Source of the DNA: Spironucleus salmonicida
Taxonomy: Eukaryota; Fornicata; Diplomonadida; Hexamitidae
Reading direction: 5' to 3'
Assembly (NCBI GenBank): GCA_000497125.2
Contig: CM035319.1
Location: 1,170,001 to 1,234,000 of the forward strand
Length of the DNA stretch: 64,000 nucleotides
Below the pieces are notes generated by a model. It had not been told where the DNA came from. It saw nothing but the letters and a program-made list of their open reading frames with translations, and did not search any database. Position numbers and translations under genes: made by a program. Below, piece after piece: positions 1 through 12,958 of the stretch. The number at the start of each line of letters is the position of its first letter. The first letter of the stretch is position 1.

Positions 1-71
1 TGGTGAAGGTATTGAATTTAGGCTAGCATGGATGAACCCGGCCTTGGGATCTTAGATGGTGGAGATGGTGA
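1..71 (+). pseudogene. 3' end of RPC8 gene (copy A), cut by window start
   Basis: These bases match the last codons of the complete RNA polymerase III subunit gene at 12437-12958, including the conserved DEPGLGDLRWW ending. The rest of this copy would lie upstream of the window. The stop region differs from copy B by small indels. Confidence 0.7.
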
Positions 72-235
72 ATTATATTTTAATTCATATTTGCTATAAA
101 ATACATTAATATTATATTTTATTGTTTCTTTTTTAATTTCTGTTTTATAATATATATATTAATTGTGATAAAGTATATTATATTCTGTCATTACCTATTT
201 AATAAACTGCATTTACCCAAAAATTGTGTTTATAA

Positions 236-1583
236 ATGGCGAAGTTGCAAATCTGTTAAGGCTTAAAAAGACTAAGTCATACTCCTACTGCTAAGTCAGG
301 GGAGATACAAGATACAAGAATGATCCTAATGATGGTTATGGTTGTAGGATATATGTTTGCAGAGCTTTATTGTTGGTATTTATTGGTAATCACTCACATT
401 GGTAGGAGATGCATTCCATATGATTTCTGATGCATTCCGCTCTTGTTATTGGATATATATCCATAAAAATTGGTAAAAGAAAAGCTAGTGGAGAGTATAC
501 ATTCGGATACTAAAGATTGAGATTCTTGGAGCTTTCTTTATGCTAGTTTCTTAGTTTCAACTGCATTCTTTTTACTCACTGAAATAATTCAGAAATTATA
601 TAACTCCAACACCAATAAGCGATGTTGACTTAGTCTTTATGTTGCTATTGGTGGTTTAGTCGTATAATATTGTAGGAATGTTTCTTATTTGGTCATAATC
701 ATCGGAGGACACAGTCACGGTCACGATCATTCTCACGGCCATTCTCACGGTCATTCTCATGGTCATTGATCATGAACACGATCACGAGAGTCATGGAGAA
801 TGTATGAACATGAGACCATTCATGACCATCATGAACATGATGAAGATCAATGTATAAAGAGAATCTCTTAGGCTGCGATAATAATATGAAAAAGAATCCC
901 TGATCATGAAGAAGAACATGATCATTGTTGCTAACATGATCATGCTTGAAGTTACAGTAGAATCTGGTACGATATAAGTTTCTAATGAAATAGAACATAA
1001 GGTGAATCATAGTGATAAGCTCTAAGAATAGAAAAAGACGAAAAAGGTTGATATGGCATAGCATGGGTTTTCCTTCATGTATTGGCGATTTTATTGGCTC
1101 GATTAATAGTTATTATTGCCGCATTATCCTAAAAGTTTGGCTCATCTTCCTGGCATCTATATATTGATCCTAGCTGCTCATTAATCATGGTAGGTATTTT
1201 GGTAAATTCATCAATACCATTATTACGGGATTCTGGTAAGATACTTCTTCTACATTCATAAGTCGATTCAATAATGTTGAAATAACAAATATTAACAGTT
1301 AAGCACGTAGCGGGTGTTCATGAGGTTCACTCTTGGGCATTTACTCCTGAAAAAATAAGTTGGCCATGTTCATATAGTAATGCGTAAAAGTATGCTAGAT
1401 TAATATGAGACGGTTGTATCGGATGTCAAGGAAGTATTCCATAAACATGATATTCATAATACTACAGTGGCTGTTGAGTTTGTTGATGTGATAATGAGAA
1501 GGATCTTGATGCATGTTTCGTTAAATAAGGTTGCAAGCATTCACTGGTATGTGCTGTGAAGACTAATACAAAAAAATTAGTGA
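236..1583 (+). pseudogene. ZnT/CDF zinc transporter, copy A, frameshifted
   Basis: Copy of the intact transporter gene at 13132-14484. The start codon, transmembrane segments and histidine-rich loop are recognisable, but many one-base insertions and deletions break the frame (for example near 365-380, 425-440 and 890-900). I cannot tell a true pseudogene from sequencing error; the even spread of indels favours error. Function, if intact, would be zinc export or vesicular loading as described for copy B. Confidence 0.8.
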
Positions 1584-1596
1584 TTGATTTGGTCAT

Positions 1597-2017
1597 TCAA
1601 AAACTATTTATTTTCTAATGCACTAACAAGAAATTTAAAGATCTTAGTAATTAATTTTCTTAGTCTTGCCCAATAAGCAGTAAATCTCCATTTCGCTTAG
1701 TTCACATTGAAAAAATTAAATAACAGTACTAACCAGAGGTATGTTAAGTGAATTATTGCCTTTCTGATCTAACGCTTTAAAACAAAAATTCATCTCTATA
1801 CTTAATATTAATGTATCGCTAAACGATTTAATTCTTCTTTTCGAGGAAAACCACATTATCTAATCGAATGCCATTAAAATCTAATCTATGGTGAACCCGA
1901 ATCTAGCTGATAATTCTTACGCATAAGGTTTCTAGTTCTAACATTGATATTTTACCGTCTTTATTATCATCTATCTTTTTTCATGTCAAGAGTTTATACA
2001 CCTGCACTACAGCCCAT
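1597..2017 (-). pseudogene. EF-hand protein, copy A, frameshifted
   Basis: Matches the intact 140-residue EF-hand gene at 14498-14920, including the MGC start and the DxDNxDGKIS calcium loop. Single-base differences break the frame. It is convergent with the zinc transporter copy, as in copy B. Confidence 0.75.
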
Positions 2018-2254
2018 TTAAGTAAAAAAATATGAATAACTTATATATAAACTTATTAATATGTTCATTTAAACTGATTTCAACAATAAATATATTAATA
2101 CGCTTTTGAGTCATAAATTACCAAAGCGAAAACTTTAATCTAATTATACAATTAAGACATCTAAACTCCCAACACCGTCTATATTCAATAAATAAATTCC
2201 AACAAGTGAACATTTTATACCAAATAAATCGTACTTACAGAGAAACAGCGAAAA

Positions 2255-2544
2255 ATGCTGAATTCCTTTCTGTGGGGACTCATTTTGGTAGTCTGGGCGG
2301 CGCTTTGCACTGCATATCTGCGCTGTATTCGCTTCCTCGCGTCAGTTTCTCAACGAATTCAGCTACCGAAAGCGTACGAATCTGCTGATCCAATGGCGCG
2401 AGAGAGGCAGACCACGCTTGAGGATTGCACAGCGCGCGTTGAGGTGCGAGAACACCGCGACATAATTCAGCGAAACATCTAATTTTGGGCCAAAACCAAA
2501 AGGCCCTGGCAGCGAACGCCCGGAAACGGGCATTTTTGGAGTGA
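2255..2544 (+). pseudogene. Small N-terminal membrane protein, copy A, frameshifted
   Basis: Matches the 96-residue gene at 15157-15447. The start and hydrophobic segment are preserved, but lost or gained bases (for instance in the gcgctttgcac and caatggcg stretches) shift the frame. Confidence 0.65.
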
Positions 2545-2613
2545 ATTTTTTAGCGCGTTCAATTTTGGACGAAATCCGACTTGCGCATTCAAAATTCAAT
2601 TCAAATTTGACTT

Positions 2614-3584
2614 TCACTTCCTCTGCCACATTCCTCCCAAATCTGCCTGCAACCGTTCTGCATCTCTCGCAATCCACTCCTCGATGCTGCTGATCTGCAA
2701 GTCGAGATCGTTCCGGCGTTGATCTGGGCGATGCAGAACGCGCCGCTTTCGACGATCTTCCGGTCACGAGAAATGCATTTTCAGTGATTTTTTCGTTCGG
2801 AAAACGAAGTTTTCGCTCTTTTGAAGAGGAATTTTTTTCCGGAAGGAGCGAAATTTTAAGGTCGTTCAAGTACGTGGAAAGGAGGTCGAATTAAATATTT
2901 TTACGCGGCTAGAATTGCTTGCCAGACCAGGAATGCGAGCAGCTTCAACGTTGAGGAGTTGCAGGTCGAGCACGAGCGCGACGGTGGAGAGGCAGAAGTT
3001 AAGCCGCTGGCCGATCGGTTTTTCTCGCTGAAGCTTGCGACTCCAGCGCATTTTGGGCCGAAGTTCGCACCGAAATGCAGGCTTCTGGGCGATAGTTCGG
3101 AGCAAGTTTGCGAAGTCCAGACCGACCTGGAAAGCGCCCTCGAGCCCGAATGCTTGGAGGTCGCCACGCCGACGTGCATCTCACGCGCGGAAACGCGTGA
3201 AATTACTAGGGTAACCTGGAAACTCAGAGATTTGAAGATAATTTCGGCGGATCTGTGTGCAAAGGCTGACAATATTCCGTTGAGGCACTTCAACGGGCTG
3301 GGGAGGTGTTTTCGAGAAAACTAGAACCCCTGCAGTCAACTTCGACTGTAGCGGGGCGGTTTAGTCTGATCAACTGGTTAAAGGTGTCTAGGATGCGCTA
3401 TGAACGATTCATGGGTCGTGAAAACTGTCAGAAGAAGTGAATGGAGTTTAGCCACGAGCGGTTTAGAGGTTTGTAGAGAAAGTAGCGTTATGGGAGTACG
3501 AGCGATTCGTGGCTGGATGGGTTGCAGGTTTTTGATGCCAGAAGCGTTTTTGAGAATAAATGAGGGAAGCGCTGTAAGTGGCAT
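2614..3584 (-). pseudogene. Unknown 328-residue protein, copy A, frameshifted
   Basis: Copy of the open gene at 15516-16502. Fragments of the same protein are readable in different frames, separated by one-base indels. No family recognised. Confidence 0.7.
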
Positions 3585-3644
3585 TTAAAATATTATATAT
3601 ATATACTACATATTCATTAATTTTTGTTTTCTCTGTAGAATACC

Positions 3645-4244
3645 TCAATTATTTCGGCGACTTGTAATTTCTAAGTTAGTGATATTATTTTTTCTATATA
3701 AGGTTTCAATTAACTCAACTCGCTGGTGTTGATAATGATAATATTCTTCTAGCCGTTATGTGAATTTATTATCAACAATACATTTCTTCTTCAACATTTC
3801 AGGAGTCTTTAAAATCGATTTACATTTTTTATAACATGTTTACTTCTTAATAATTGTACAGATTTTATTCCTTCTACGAATACTGAAATGCCTTATGGTA
3901 TATGAAAATAATATTATTTATTTCAGTTGTTCCTTCTTGTAGGCAACAATATCTATTACTTTAATTGGTTTTTGCAAGAAAACTATTAATGTAAGCTTAA
4001 GGTCATACTTTATCTATGATTTCTTAAGAATTTTCCAAAAGTTATATATATTGTATCACATACCAAGTTTTAATAAATTGTATTTAGATTGATTTTCTTT
4101 GTCTTCATATTAAAAACTTGAAGTAAAATTACAATTATTGTTATAAATCAGAATTGTTTTACTTACATTAAAATACACCGGATAAATTGTCAATTTTATC
4201 ATAGTTTTAGAAACTTTTCCAAAACCTTCTGCGATTATTGCCAT
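3645..4244 (-). pseudogene. Unknown membrane-anchored protein, copy A
   Basis: Partner of 16565-17166. At two sites this copy keeps the more sensible frame: it lacks the extra base at the start codon region and keeps an extra A in aaaatcaatcta that rejoins two coding segments which are out of frame in copy B. Elsewhere (the gatacaatata stretch) copy A is the broken one. Neither copy reads through, and the two complement each other. Confidence 0.6.
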
Positions 4245-4455
4245 TAGATTTTTTTACTAGCTACCCTTACTTAATTGAGTTATTACAATATATATATAAG
4301 AGTGCAAATTAAGCTTGACATTGCCAATAACTTGTTTTTAATAATGTTATTGAATCGCTTACGGGAACGCTAGCTATTTAATTTGTACTCTTTTCATTTT
4401 ACCAAAAATACAACAAACATATAGAAAATATAATACTATTTTATAGCAATAAATA

Positions 4456-5191
4456 ATGTCAGACGATCTGAAAACGCAAGGTAATGAAGCCCTTAAACAG
4501 GGCCGTATTTACGACTCCATATAGCTATATTCTGAAGCAATATAAATAGACCCATCTAATCAATATATTTTTCTAATCGATCTAATGCCTATTACTAAGA
4601 TAAAAATTTCGCATTTGCCTTAAAAGACGCAACGGAGACAATTACCTTAGCTTCCAAATTTGAAAAAGGATACATACGTGCTTATGATGCATTGGTTGCC
4701 TTTAAATAGATTCCTGAAGGAGTAAAGCAAATAAAAACAGGGTTGACCGCCATCCCAAGTGGACCAATTTTGACATAAAAAACCAGGAATTCTAGAAGTT
4801 TTATAATACCAAATCTGACTTCTATTCAGCTTATTACTAACCCAGTACCGTTTGTAAAAAAGTCCCAACAGTAATAGAATGCTTTGCTACTTGGTGTGGG
4901 CCTGCAAATAGATGATTCCCCATTTAGCAAAGTTCCAAGACACTTATAATAATAGGATAAACTTGATCAGTGTTTCTTTGAACCTACCGGAAAACTGGAA
5001 GGGTTCTGAAGGGAAATCCCGAAATTGAGCTGTACAACGTTGGATTTGACGGAAGCGGGGTGGTTTAGCATATTATGGGTCTCCAGGGGGTATAGGGCAT
5101 TCCACATTGTTTTGTTTACGATAAAGATGGAACCCAAATATTCGCGCCATCCCAGCCAGCTGATCAGTTTGTCTGCAGTTTAGGAATCTGA
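4456..5191 (+). pseudogene. TPR-thioredoxin protein, copy A, frameshifted
   Basis: Copy of the open gene at 17379-18122. The TPR region and the thioredoxin-like active site are recognisable, but scattered deletions (for example in gtgggcctgcaaatag, where the CGPC codons lose a base) interrupt the frame. Confidence 0.75.
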
Positions 5192-5337
5192 AGCATTTAA
5201 AATTCAATTTATTATAATATTATAATTATATTATTTTCCTACTTCATTTAATGTTTTATTCTTTGTCTGCCAAACTAACAGCTAAACGTGATCCAACATA
5301 CCTGTAATTATCATTAGAGCAGAAATAGGTGTATGAT

Positions 5338-7342
5338 ATGGTAGTTTTTGAGCGTAAATCTGTATTTTTCACCGGTCAGGCGGATCTGGTAAATCTTTCC
5401 TCATCCGAGCAGTAATTCAGGGTCTGTAACGACTTTTGCTACCAGAACAGCTGGCTGTGACTGCAATGACAGGAATGCTGCCTAAATATCGCAGGGTAAA
5501 CGCTGCACTCCTATTTGCATCACCTCTAAATTTTGACACGGAGGACCCCGAGACGAATGTGTAAAAACAGTTAAAAATGGCACTCGTGCGCCTCCGCTGC
5601 GCGAGCGGTTGAATGCGTTACAGACTATCCTGATTGACGAAGTTTCGATGCTCCAGGATCAGTTTTCGACACCTGAGCTGCTTCTCCGGAAGGTAAAAAG
5701 ATCGAGCAAATTCTTCGGAGTGTAATTGGTACTCTGTGGTGACTTCATGCCAACTACCACCAATAAAAAAAGTAGGGCCGGCCGAAGTTGCTGTTCGAGA
5801 GCAGCTACTTCTCAAAATTATGTGCGTCAAGCTAACTGTTCAATTCAGATAGCAGAACGACCAGGCTTATCAACATGCGAACAAGATCCGAAACGGTTAG
5901 GTTGACGACCAGGTTAAAAATTTGATTTTATCGCGCTAAGAAAACCGAACAGGAGATCAACAGGGACGAGGAGAAGCAATATTAAAATTTTCATATGGTT
6001 AGTGGAAATAGAACATTGAAAACATGAAATAATTATTTAAATTCAGAGTAGCAAAGTTTAAAATGGGATTTTTTAAGAAGCTTGAGCTTCTTCATCAGAC
6101 TAAAAATGCGAAATTCAGATCAGCAGGCAAAGTATTGTACCGCCAGTTTTTTCCTATAAGGTTGTATGCTTACAAAACGCAGGTCGAATAATTTAACATA
6201 TCTAGGCTTAATTCTCAGAAAAGGTAAGTTTTCACAGTTAATGCGTTAGATGAAGGTTATAATGATAAGATAGAAAAGCCAGAGCATAAATCTTATTCTC
6301 AATTGGAGCATAAGTCATGTTAACAAAAAATATAGATGTTACTGCTGGGCTGTGTAATGGATCAGTTGGTATAATAGTGGAGATCAAATCTAAAACTGAA
6401 AGTTAGATACTAAATGTGATATTAGATGAAGTTGAAGTATTTCGTAAATTTAGTTCTTCTACTGTTTCCAATAAAAAGTATTTGATACAGAACAGATAGC
6501 TCTAATGGAAAAGATAGAGTTGGCCTACGTAAAATAACTTCCGTTATAGTTATTCTTATGCAATATCTATCCACAAATCATAAGGTTTAACTTTAGATGC
6601 GGCTGTTATGGATTTAAAGAATTGTCTTGAAATGGGTAAGTTTATTGTGCTCTTAGTAGAATAAGATCATTAAAGGTTTGGTGGTGACTGGAATTAATTT
6701 TGATAAATAACAGCTGATTAAAGCAGTATGGTATTCTGCGAAGAAGTTAAAAGTATTGAAGAGTTAGTTTATTTCCGTCAGGAAATAACCTAATATAGTC
6801 ATTTACAATCGAGTCAGATATTTAATTACTAAAGAGTACGATTCTATACCCAAAGTCAGTAGATTTACGTGTTAAAAGCCCACACAACATTAAAAAATCA
6901 CCTACCTAGAATACCATTGTTCTCCTTAGCAGCCTCCAGTCCTATTTAAAACGAATTAACATCAGAATAGGCATCACCTTCGTTTCCTGTTCATTAGTAA
7001 GATTATATAAACATATATATAACAAAAGTCATAACAAATATGCACATAATCGCCTAGCTTGAAAGAGGTAAACTAAACAATAAAACCAAAAAATACTGAA
7101 GTAGTTTTTCATAAAAGCAGCTGATGTGGTCGATATTAGTGATTCTGATAATCTGGTAGAACCAGTATAGAAATTATAATCACCTACTATAGAATCTTAG
7201 CCAAAATTAACATAAGAAGATGTCCCTATTATTCCTATTTCTCCAAGATATAAATATGGAAAGTAATGCTATTCATGAGGAACCTGAAAAATTAAACACC
7301 TAAGAATTTCTTTGATTTTGAATATTATTTAAAATTTTGTGA
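5338..7342 (+). pseudogene. PIF1-family helicase, copy A, frameshifted
   Basis: Copy of the intact helicase gene at 18271-20286. Walker A, DEVSM and GDFMQLPP regions can be found but not in one frame, because of repeated one-base changes (lost G in caggcggatctgg, lost bases in ctgagctgcttc and elsewhere). Confidence 0.8.
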
Positions 7343-7396
7343 AAGAAGTTGCTAGTTTCCTACAAGTTTAAGTGATAAGTTTTTCCCGCTCCAAAA

Positions 7397-8963
7397 ATGA
7401 AACATTATCGATATTTCTTAGAAAACCTAAACGGCTAGTTCCATTTACTCCAAAATACAATGGAACAATCCCTAGTTCTGAAAAATTATAATAGTAATCA
7501 ACTATTCTTACTAGATCAACGCCTAAAACCCAGTCATAAAAAAACCAGTCGAGGTCCCAACCCCTGCTCCTGCAAAAAACATCCTTATAAGCATACATAT
7601 TTCTTTACCTAGGCATCACTTGTCAGCGCTCCCTTATTAATTCGCTCGTTACTTCCATGGCATCTTTAGATCCTACAGTTACGTTTCACCTCTCATGCGT
7701 ACAAAGCTTTCTGATTACTAGTATGCTCAATTTTCATCAAATTCTAGGTACCTGAGTTATATTTTGCTGATTTGGGACCTTACTTAGAAGGGAAAATTTA
7801 TCACAAAAATTCTATTGTTTATCGAGCAAATGCTATTGGCCTCCATAAAGAGGCTTATCACAACTGCAATTATTTTATAGCACGAAATAGGTTGACAGCA
7901 TCATCACTACCTGAAGCCTATCTCCATTTTACATAAACTGCTGTTATATTGGTGGAAACGTTGCAGACCAGACTGCCAGTTAATATTCTCCTAATGGGCC
8001 GTTTCTTGGGGTAGCAGTTTGTGCAGGAATTACTAAACTCTTTTGTTTACTAGCGTATGCTTGGTCTTAATGTTATAGGGACTGTAGGCAATACGAAAAT
8101 CTGGTGAGTTCCACGCCTGGAATTTATTACAGCTTGGCAAAGGATGGATCACGCTGATGATTTACTTGGTGCTTAACGGACAGTTTTCCAAGGTATTTCT
8201 AGATTAGTGATACACGAACTAGGGCATGTGAGTTTACATATTTACCTAAATGTATTAATAAGAGAAAAGTTATCTTGCAACACACAAAATGGTATCTGAA
8301 GCGTCCTGATGAGTAGTTAAGTGTTTTGAAAGATAGTATTAAATGGGCGTGTATGTATATAAAATACTTAACTTGCTAATAAGGATGTAATAAAAATTAT
8401 TGAGGATGGGTTTAGAGATCTTTATATCGGAGACTTCGACGTAAATATTAATTGGGGAATAAAGATTGAGAGTCGTAGGATAGAAAAGTTTAGACGTATT
8501 TACTGATGGTAATTATGTGTGCTTGTAATCAGCAGGACGGGTCAACCCTTAAAAAATTCACCTTATATATATCCTAGGAGACAAATCTGGTATCGTTTCT
8601 ATTCTGAAAAAGTTAGTAATTAAGCAACTTCTAGGTGGTAAACACGAATTTCGTGTGGAGCTTAACTGTTTGAACGCATAAAGAGCGGAAACACAGTTTG
8701 GTTTTGCGGGAAATGCTCCTAATCTCATCATACGAGACTAAGCTATATATTTCATGAGCGAATTGAAGTAGTAAATAAAATAGAATCAATTTCTTGCTCA
8801 AATAAGACCGCCAACATCGCAATAGCTCCCACAGCGAGTCGGCTTTCACGGGTGGAACTTCCTCATGAAAACGACGGTTGCTAGACTCAAATCATAACTA
8901 AAATAACGCTTATAGTAAATATAGTCTAATATATGGGAGTATTGTATTATTAAAGTAGAGTGA
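7397..8963 (+). pseudogene. Transglutaminase-like protein, copy A, frameshifted
   Basis: Copy of the open gene at 20343-21920. The Cys, His and Asp active-site regions are all recognisable in the DNA, but homopolymer and other one-base indels break the frame (for example ttgtttactagcgtatg has lost two Gs relative to copy B). Confidence 0.75.
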
Positions 8964-8970
8964 GTATAAT

Positions 8971-9197
8971 TCACTTGGAGTCAGATTTATCGGCCGAATT
9001 TATTGTTAGCACTCTCTAGTTGCTTTTTATTATTACTCATATTTCGTTCGATCTTCTCATAAAAGCGTTCATATGCCGTAGTTCTCTTTATGAGTCATGT
9101 GCGACAATTTTTTAATTATTAAGTTTAAACAAAATGTCTATCCATTTTTAAAATTTCCTGCATAGTTGATTTATATGACACATAGTAGAGGTAATTC
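8971..9197 (-). pseudogene. Small signal-anchor protein, copy A, truncated at repeat edge
   Basis: Matches the C-terminal part of the gene at 21929-22249. The 5' part, which encodes the membrane anchor, is replaced by unrelated sequence because the duplication ends here. A short internal deletion of about 13 bases relative to copy B lies near 9150-9165. On the same strand a chimeric 162-codon frame runs from 9583 to 9095 across the junction and contains a CDVC motif. I do not consider that frame proven. Confidence 0.6.
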
Positions 9198-9742
9198 GAG
9201 CTGTGGTTCCCTAAAAAAAGCTGCAAGTCTGTTAATTTTTTACATACATCGCAGAGATAAACTTTTCGGTGTTAGTTTTATTTCTGTAAGAAATTCACTG
9301 GCTCTAATTTTGAGATTATTAATTTAAAATTAAAGTTATTAAAATCGAAAATGATATTTATCGACGATCTTTTAGGAATTTTCGCGAAGCTAATACCGAT
9401 TTGAATCCTAGCTTCAATACCCTATTTTAACCTAAAGGAAACTGCTTTCTTAAGGGTAAAGTCCAGATTTTCTAAAAGTTGCATTTTGAATTCAGCTTTT
9501 CGCTCCGATTTTTCTTATAGACAGAAGTTTATATTTTCCCCTATTAAGCAGCCCGCAAATCCGAAAATCTCTACTAATTACATCCAATTAATTGAAAATT
9601 TAACTCTCCGCTCCACCCTAAATTTCACAACTCCACACATTATTATACATTAATTACAACAATTTACGAAATTCCCTTATTTTTCTTTTCTTTCCACTCC
9701 ACAATTTTTAACTACCATTATTATATACCCAATTGACATCCA

Positions 9743-10995
9743 TCACTTTTCGCCCTTCCTCTCTCTGTCATCCCTCCTGACAATCTCAACCTTGTCTACG
9801 TAAGCCCATTCGGGCCCCACAAACGACCAATTCGGCCAAAACAGCCTCAATTTTGCTTTTAAACGACCTCAAGTTGCTTCATTTTCTGCTCTTCGCCGCC
9901 CTCGCAAAGCTGTTTTTTGAGCGCAATTTTCGACTCCAAATCGGCAAAATCGTTAAAGTTGAAGCCCGCATCCGCGAAAACGGCGATTCCGCTATAGTCG
10001 AAAAACGCGGTTTTCTTGCTCTCCTGGCGCTGCCTTTTGGCGCTCGAAACGACCACTTTCTGGGCGCTCATTTGCGCGATTTCGAGCTGCGAATCGATCC
10101 ACGAAATGAGTTTTTGCTTCGGCATTTCGTCGCTTTCGATTCTCGACGCGAAATCGATTTTCTCGATTTCGTATTTTCCGAATTTTTCGCTGAATTGACA
10201 TTCAATTCCACGAGTTTTTTGTTTATCGGAAGGCAATTTTTCCTGATTTCCTGCGTTTCCTTGTAGGCCTCATCGTGCAGTTTCTTGATTTCGTCGAATT
10301 GAGTCGCCTGGGCTTTGAAGGCGTCAAAAAGCTGCTGGTGAACGATTTTGAGCTTGTCGATTTCTGCGTATTTTTGCTTAATTTCGGCGTATAAGACGTC
10401 AGTTTCCTGCTTAATAAGCGAATTCTCTTCTCTTTCTTTTTTGATCAGTTCGAATTCCGTGTTCATGGTATTCCGAAGGTCTTTTCTGGTTATTAAAAGG
10501 TCCTTTTTCTCGCTGTTTAGGAGCTTGTAGGAGGTTCTGGCGGCTTCTACCTGCTCTTCGTCGATGTCTGGGAGCTGAATTTGGATTTTCTCGAGAGCTG
10601 TGATTTTGGTCCTTAGGGTGCCTTCTTCTTGCTTCGTATGCCTTTCGTGGGCGAAAATGTACTCTAATGAAGAAATTTAGGTCTAAATAGCTTCTCTGGA
10701 AGGCTTGATATGGCCTAAAACTTTTTTCAGCTCGTCGAGTTTCGGGTTCTAGAAAATTAGCTGGAAAGCGTCTTGCTGCTTCTAAATAGTGTCGATTTTG
10801 GCGTTTAATTCAGCTAACTTGGTCTTATTCTCTTGCATACTATTTTTAGAGCCGGAATCAGTTGATGAAGCCTATTTTGACTTCAAAACTTAGATTTGGT
10901 CTAAAATTTGTTTCTATTATTTTTAAACTTTCTGCTGCTCAGCTTTTACGGCGTCAAAGCTGGGACGGGGAGGAAGTGCAGGAATGGCTGACATT
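9743..10995 (-). CDS. Coiled-coil protein, two apparent frameshifts
   Basis: From the ATG at 10995 a long charged coiled coil (MSAIPALPPRPSFD...) is open with TAA/TAG as Gln to about 10200. It then continues convincingly in the next frame (QFSEKFGKYEIEKIDF... KQKLISWIDSQLEIAQ) to about 9858, and in the third frame as LRLFWPNWSFVGPEWAYVDK to the TGA at 9743. Each switch equals one missing base, so the gene is probably intact in the organism (about 415 residues) and damaged in the sequence. The N-terminal coiled coil loosely recalls BFR1-type proteins; I do not assert that. The 3' half is clearly richer in GC than the 5' half. Confidence 0.6.
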
Positions 10996-12135
10996 ATTTA
11001 AGAGGAGTGGAATGAAAATAAATTGATAAAATATGCTTTATAGTATATAATAACGCAAATTTTGATTGTAAAGGAAAGTAGAATCATACGATTGATTTAG
11101 ATTAGTAAAAATTTAAGAAAAAAGTATTTCATATTATTTATAAAATAAGTAAATTAGTATAAACATTTTTGAAGAACAATAATGTTGATAATTAATTTAA
11201 AAGTAGATTATATACTTAATGATCAAATAAAATTACGACGATTAATTCATTATAAGCAAAATTGAAATTATTAGGTAAAAGTATGGTTCGTGAAATAAAA
11301 AGTAATTACACCCATAATAATTACTCATCTCAGTATTGTATTTAAAAATTCATTTACTAACCCTTTTTCTTAGGTTAATAAAACTTTAAATTTATTTGTA
11401 TTTTAAACAATTATATCGCTAAAATAAAACCATAAGAAGGAAAATTCTTAATAGTTTTACCGTCCCTAGGAATTTTCTAGTTAGCTGTATAGAATATCCT
11501 ATTTAGCCTGTTAATTAGACTCTAGTTTATCAATAAGGTCCATAGAAATAAGAGGGTAAATATCGTTTAAGACAAACTATCTATCTTCCAACAAAATATA
11601 AGATTCGGTAAAATTGGTTGGGTTGTAAAGTTATTAAATTATTGCATCTTTAAGGACTTTTTTATCGCTAAAGTATGTTATAATTATTAGGTCCGACGGA
11701 TGATAAATCTGTGACTTAATAACTTAATTAAACGATTTGTTAAATTAACTTTCAAAACTAGATTTCATGGTGATAAGATTTATATGGTCGTGATTATTTA
11801 TAATGTTGATAAGTTTCTTCTCATCAATTTTTGTATTCATCATAGTTGCAAATAAATAGTATGATTATAGAATAAGGTTCATATTTTAATGATATTAATA
11901 TTTATATTATATAATAACTCTAAGCTTTTGGTTTATAATATCCGGAAACTCACTAAGTATGAGAGTTTATTTTTAGAATCAAATAAATAAATTACTTTAA
12001 ATAAATGATTCGTAACAAGATTCTAGTTTTTCTAATAGTTTCAGTTGATGCCGTATACTTTAGAACATATATTTTATACTCAACAATAATCTCAATACAT
12101 ATAACAATATAACTGATTATTTTATTCTTTATAAA
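10996..12135. other. AT-rich spacer, no gene seen
   Basis: Very AT-rich DNA with frequent TGA in all frames. I found no convincing reading frame, RNA gene or repeat here. Confidence 0.5.
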
Positions 12136-12315
12136 ATGTCTTAAGTTCGGTTATCAAAATTTATGTCTAGGAAATTCAAAGTAGAGCACCCTATTTTAAT
12201 TATAGACACGAATACAGATAATATAGTTTCCTATGATAAAGTTTTAACTCCTAAAGCTAGCTTAAAAAGGTTCATTTTTAAGAAAGCAGATAGAGCCATT
12301 AACGATGAATAATGA
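12136..12315 (+). CDS. Short hypothetical ORF (59 residues)
   Basis: An ATG-to-TGA frame using TAA as Gln, with composition more protein-like than its surroundings (FKVEHPILIIDTNTDNIVSY, then a basic segment SLKRFIFKKADRAIND). It lies 120 bases upstream of RPC8 on the same strand. No family is recognised and it is short enough to be chance. Confidence 0.3.
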
Positions 12316-12436
12316 CTGACAAGGGTAAATGTCATACTATTAAGTGATTTTATAGTTATATTGACATTATAGTCTATTCTAACGCAGATTGGTAATTATG
12401 GATAATAATTATTTTCCTTTTCTTTTCCTTTTCATA

Positions 12437-12958
12437 ATGCTAATTTAGTTCACTTCAACTCACCAAATTAATCTATAGGCTAATCTGCTTAACATTCCGT
12501 TTAAAGAAGCAGTTGAGATTTCTTTACGATAATAATTTACAGGAAGGTAGCTTGATAAACAGGGAATTTGTGTTGCAATATCAAAAGTAATTTCATATAC
12601 TTAACCAAAAATCTTATAAAATATGGGTAATTTATCACTTGAAGCTACATTTGAAGCTATAGTTTTTAGGCCTTTCCGTGGTGAGCGTATTTGGGCACAG
12701 GTAGAGTAATAAAATTTAAGTCAAATATAACTTTCGACCCCATTTGGCTCGGTGGTTGTTGCTAGATTAAACTTATTTGAGGGAAGCGAATTTGATGGTT
12801 AAGAGTGGATCTGGAGATTTTAAGGAGTAGAAAATTATATTCAAAATGGTAATACATGTTTTGTTAGAGTTATTGATGTAAAGGTAAATGGTGAAGGTAT
12901 TGAAATTTAGGCTAGCATGGATGAACCCGGCCTTGGGGATCTTAGATGGTGGAGATGA
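12437..12958 (+). CDS. RPC8: DNA-directed RNA polymerase III subunit RPC8 (Rpc25/Rpb7-like)
   Basis: A 173-residue protein. The N-terminal half matches the Rpb7-type tip domain (IPFKEAVEISL, then GICVAISKV). The centre has the family's VFRPFRGERIWAQV segment. The C-terminal OB part reads SEFDGQEWIWRF and ends with DEPGLGDLRWW, very close to the EPGLGLLSWW end of animal RPC8. It forms part of the Rpc25-Rpc17 stalk, which recruits initiation factors for tRNA and 5S rRNA transcription in the nucleus. It is slightly shorter than the human protein (about 204) because the acidic insert before the last motif is missing. Three Gln are encoded by TAA or TAG in the first quarter. The ATG at 12437 is the only sensible start. 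Confidence 0.85.

Larger units (their letters stand above)
1..9197. repeat. Tandem duplication, copy A (indel-rich)
   Basis: This stretch matches 12889-22164 along its whole length in the same orientation and gene order. The offset grows from 12888 at the left edge to about 12971 at the right edge, so copy A is about 83 bases shorter, mostly through scattered single-base losses. The left limit is only the window edge; the repeat may continue outside. The right edge is near 9197, after the shared string catagtagagg. Almost every gene in this copy is frameshifted while its partner in copy B is open. Indels fall in genes and spacers alike and substitutions are rare, which looks more like unpolished sequence than selection-free decay. 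Confidence 0.93.

Noticed and set aside
720-780. Short tandem repeat (tctcacggtcat) as a microsatellite
   Set aside because: It encodes the His-Gly-rich loop of the zinc transporter and recurs in the intact copy at 13618-13670, so it is coding.
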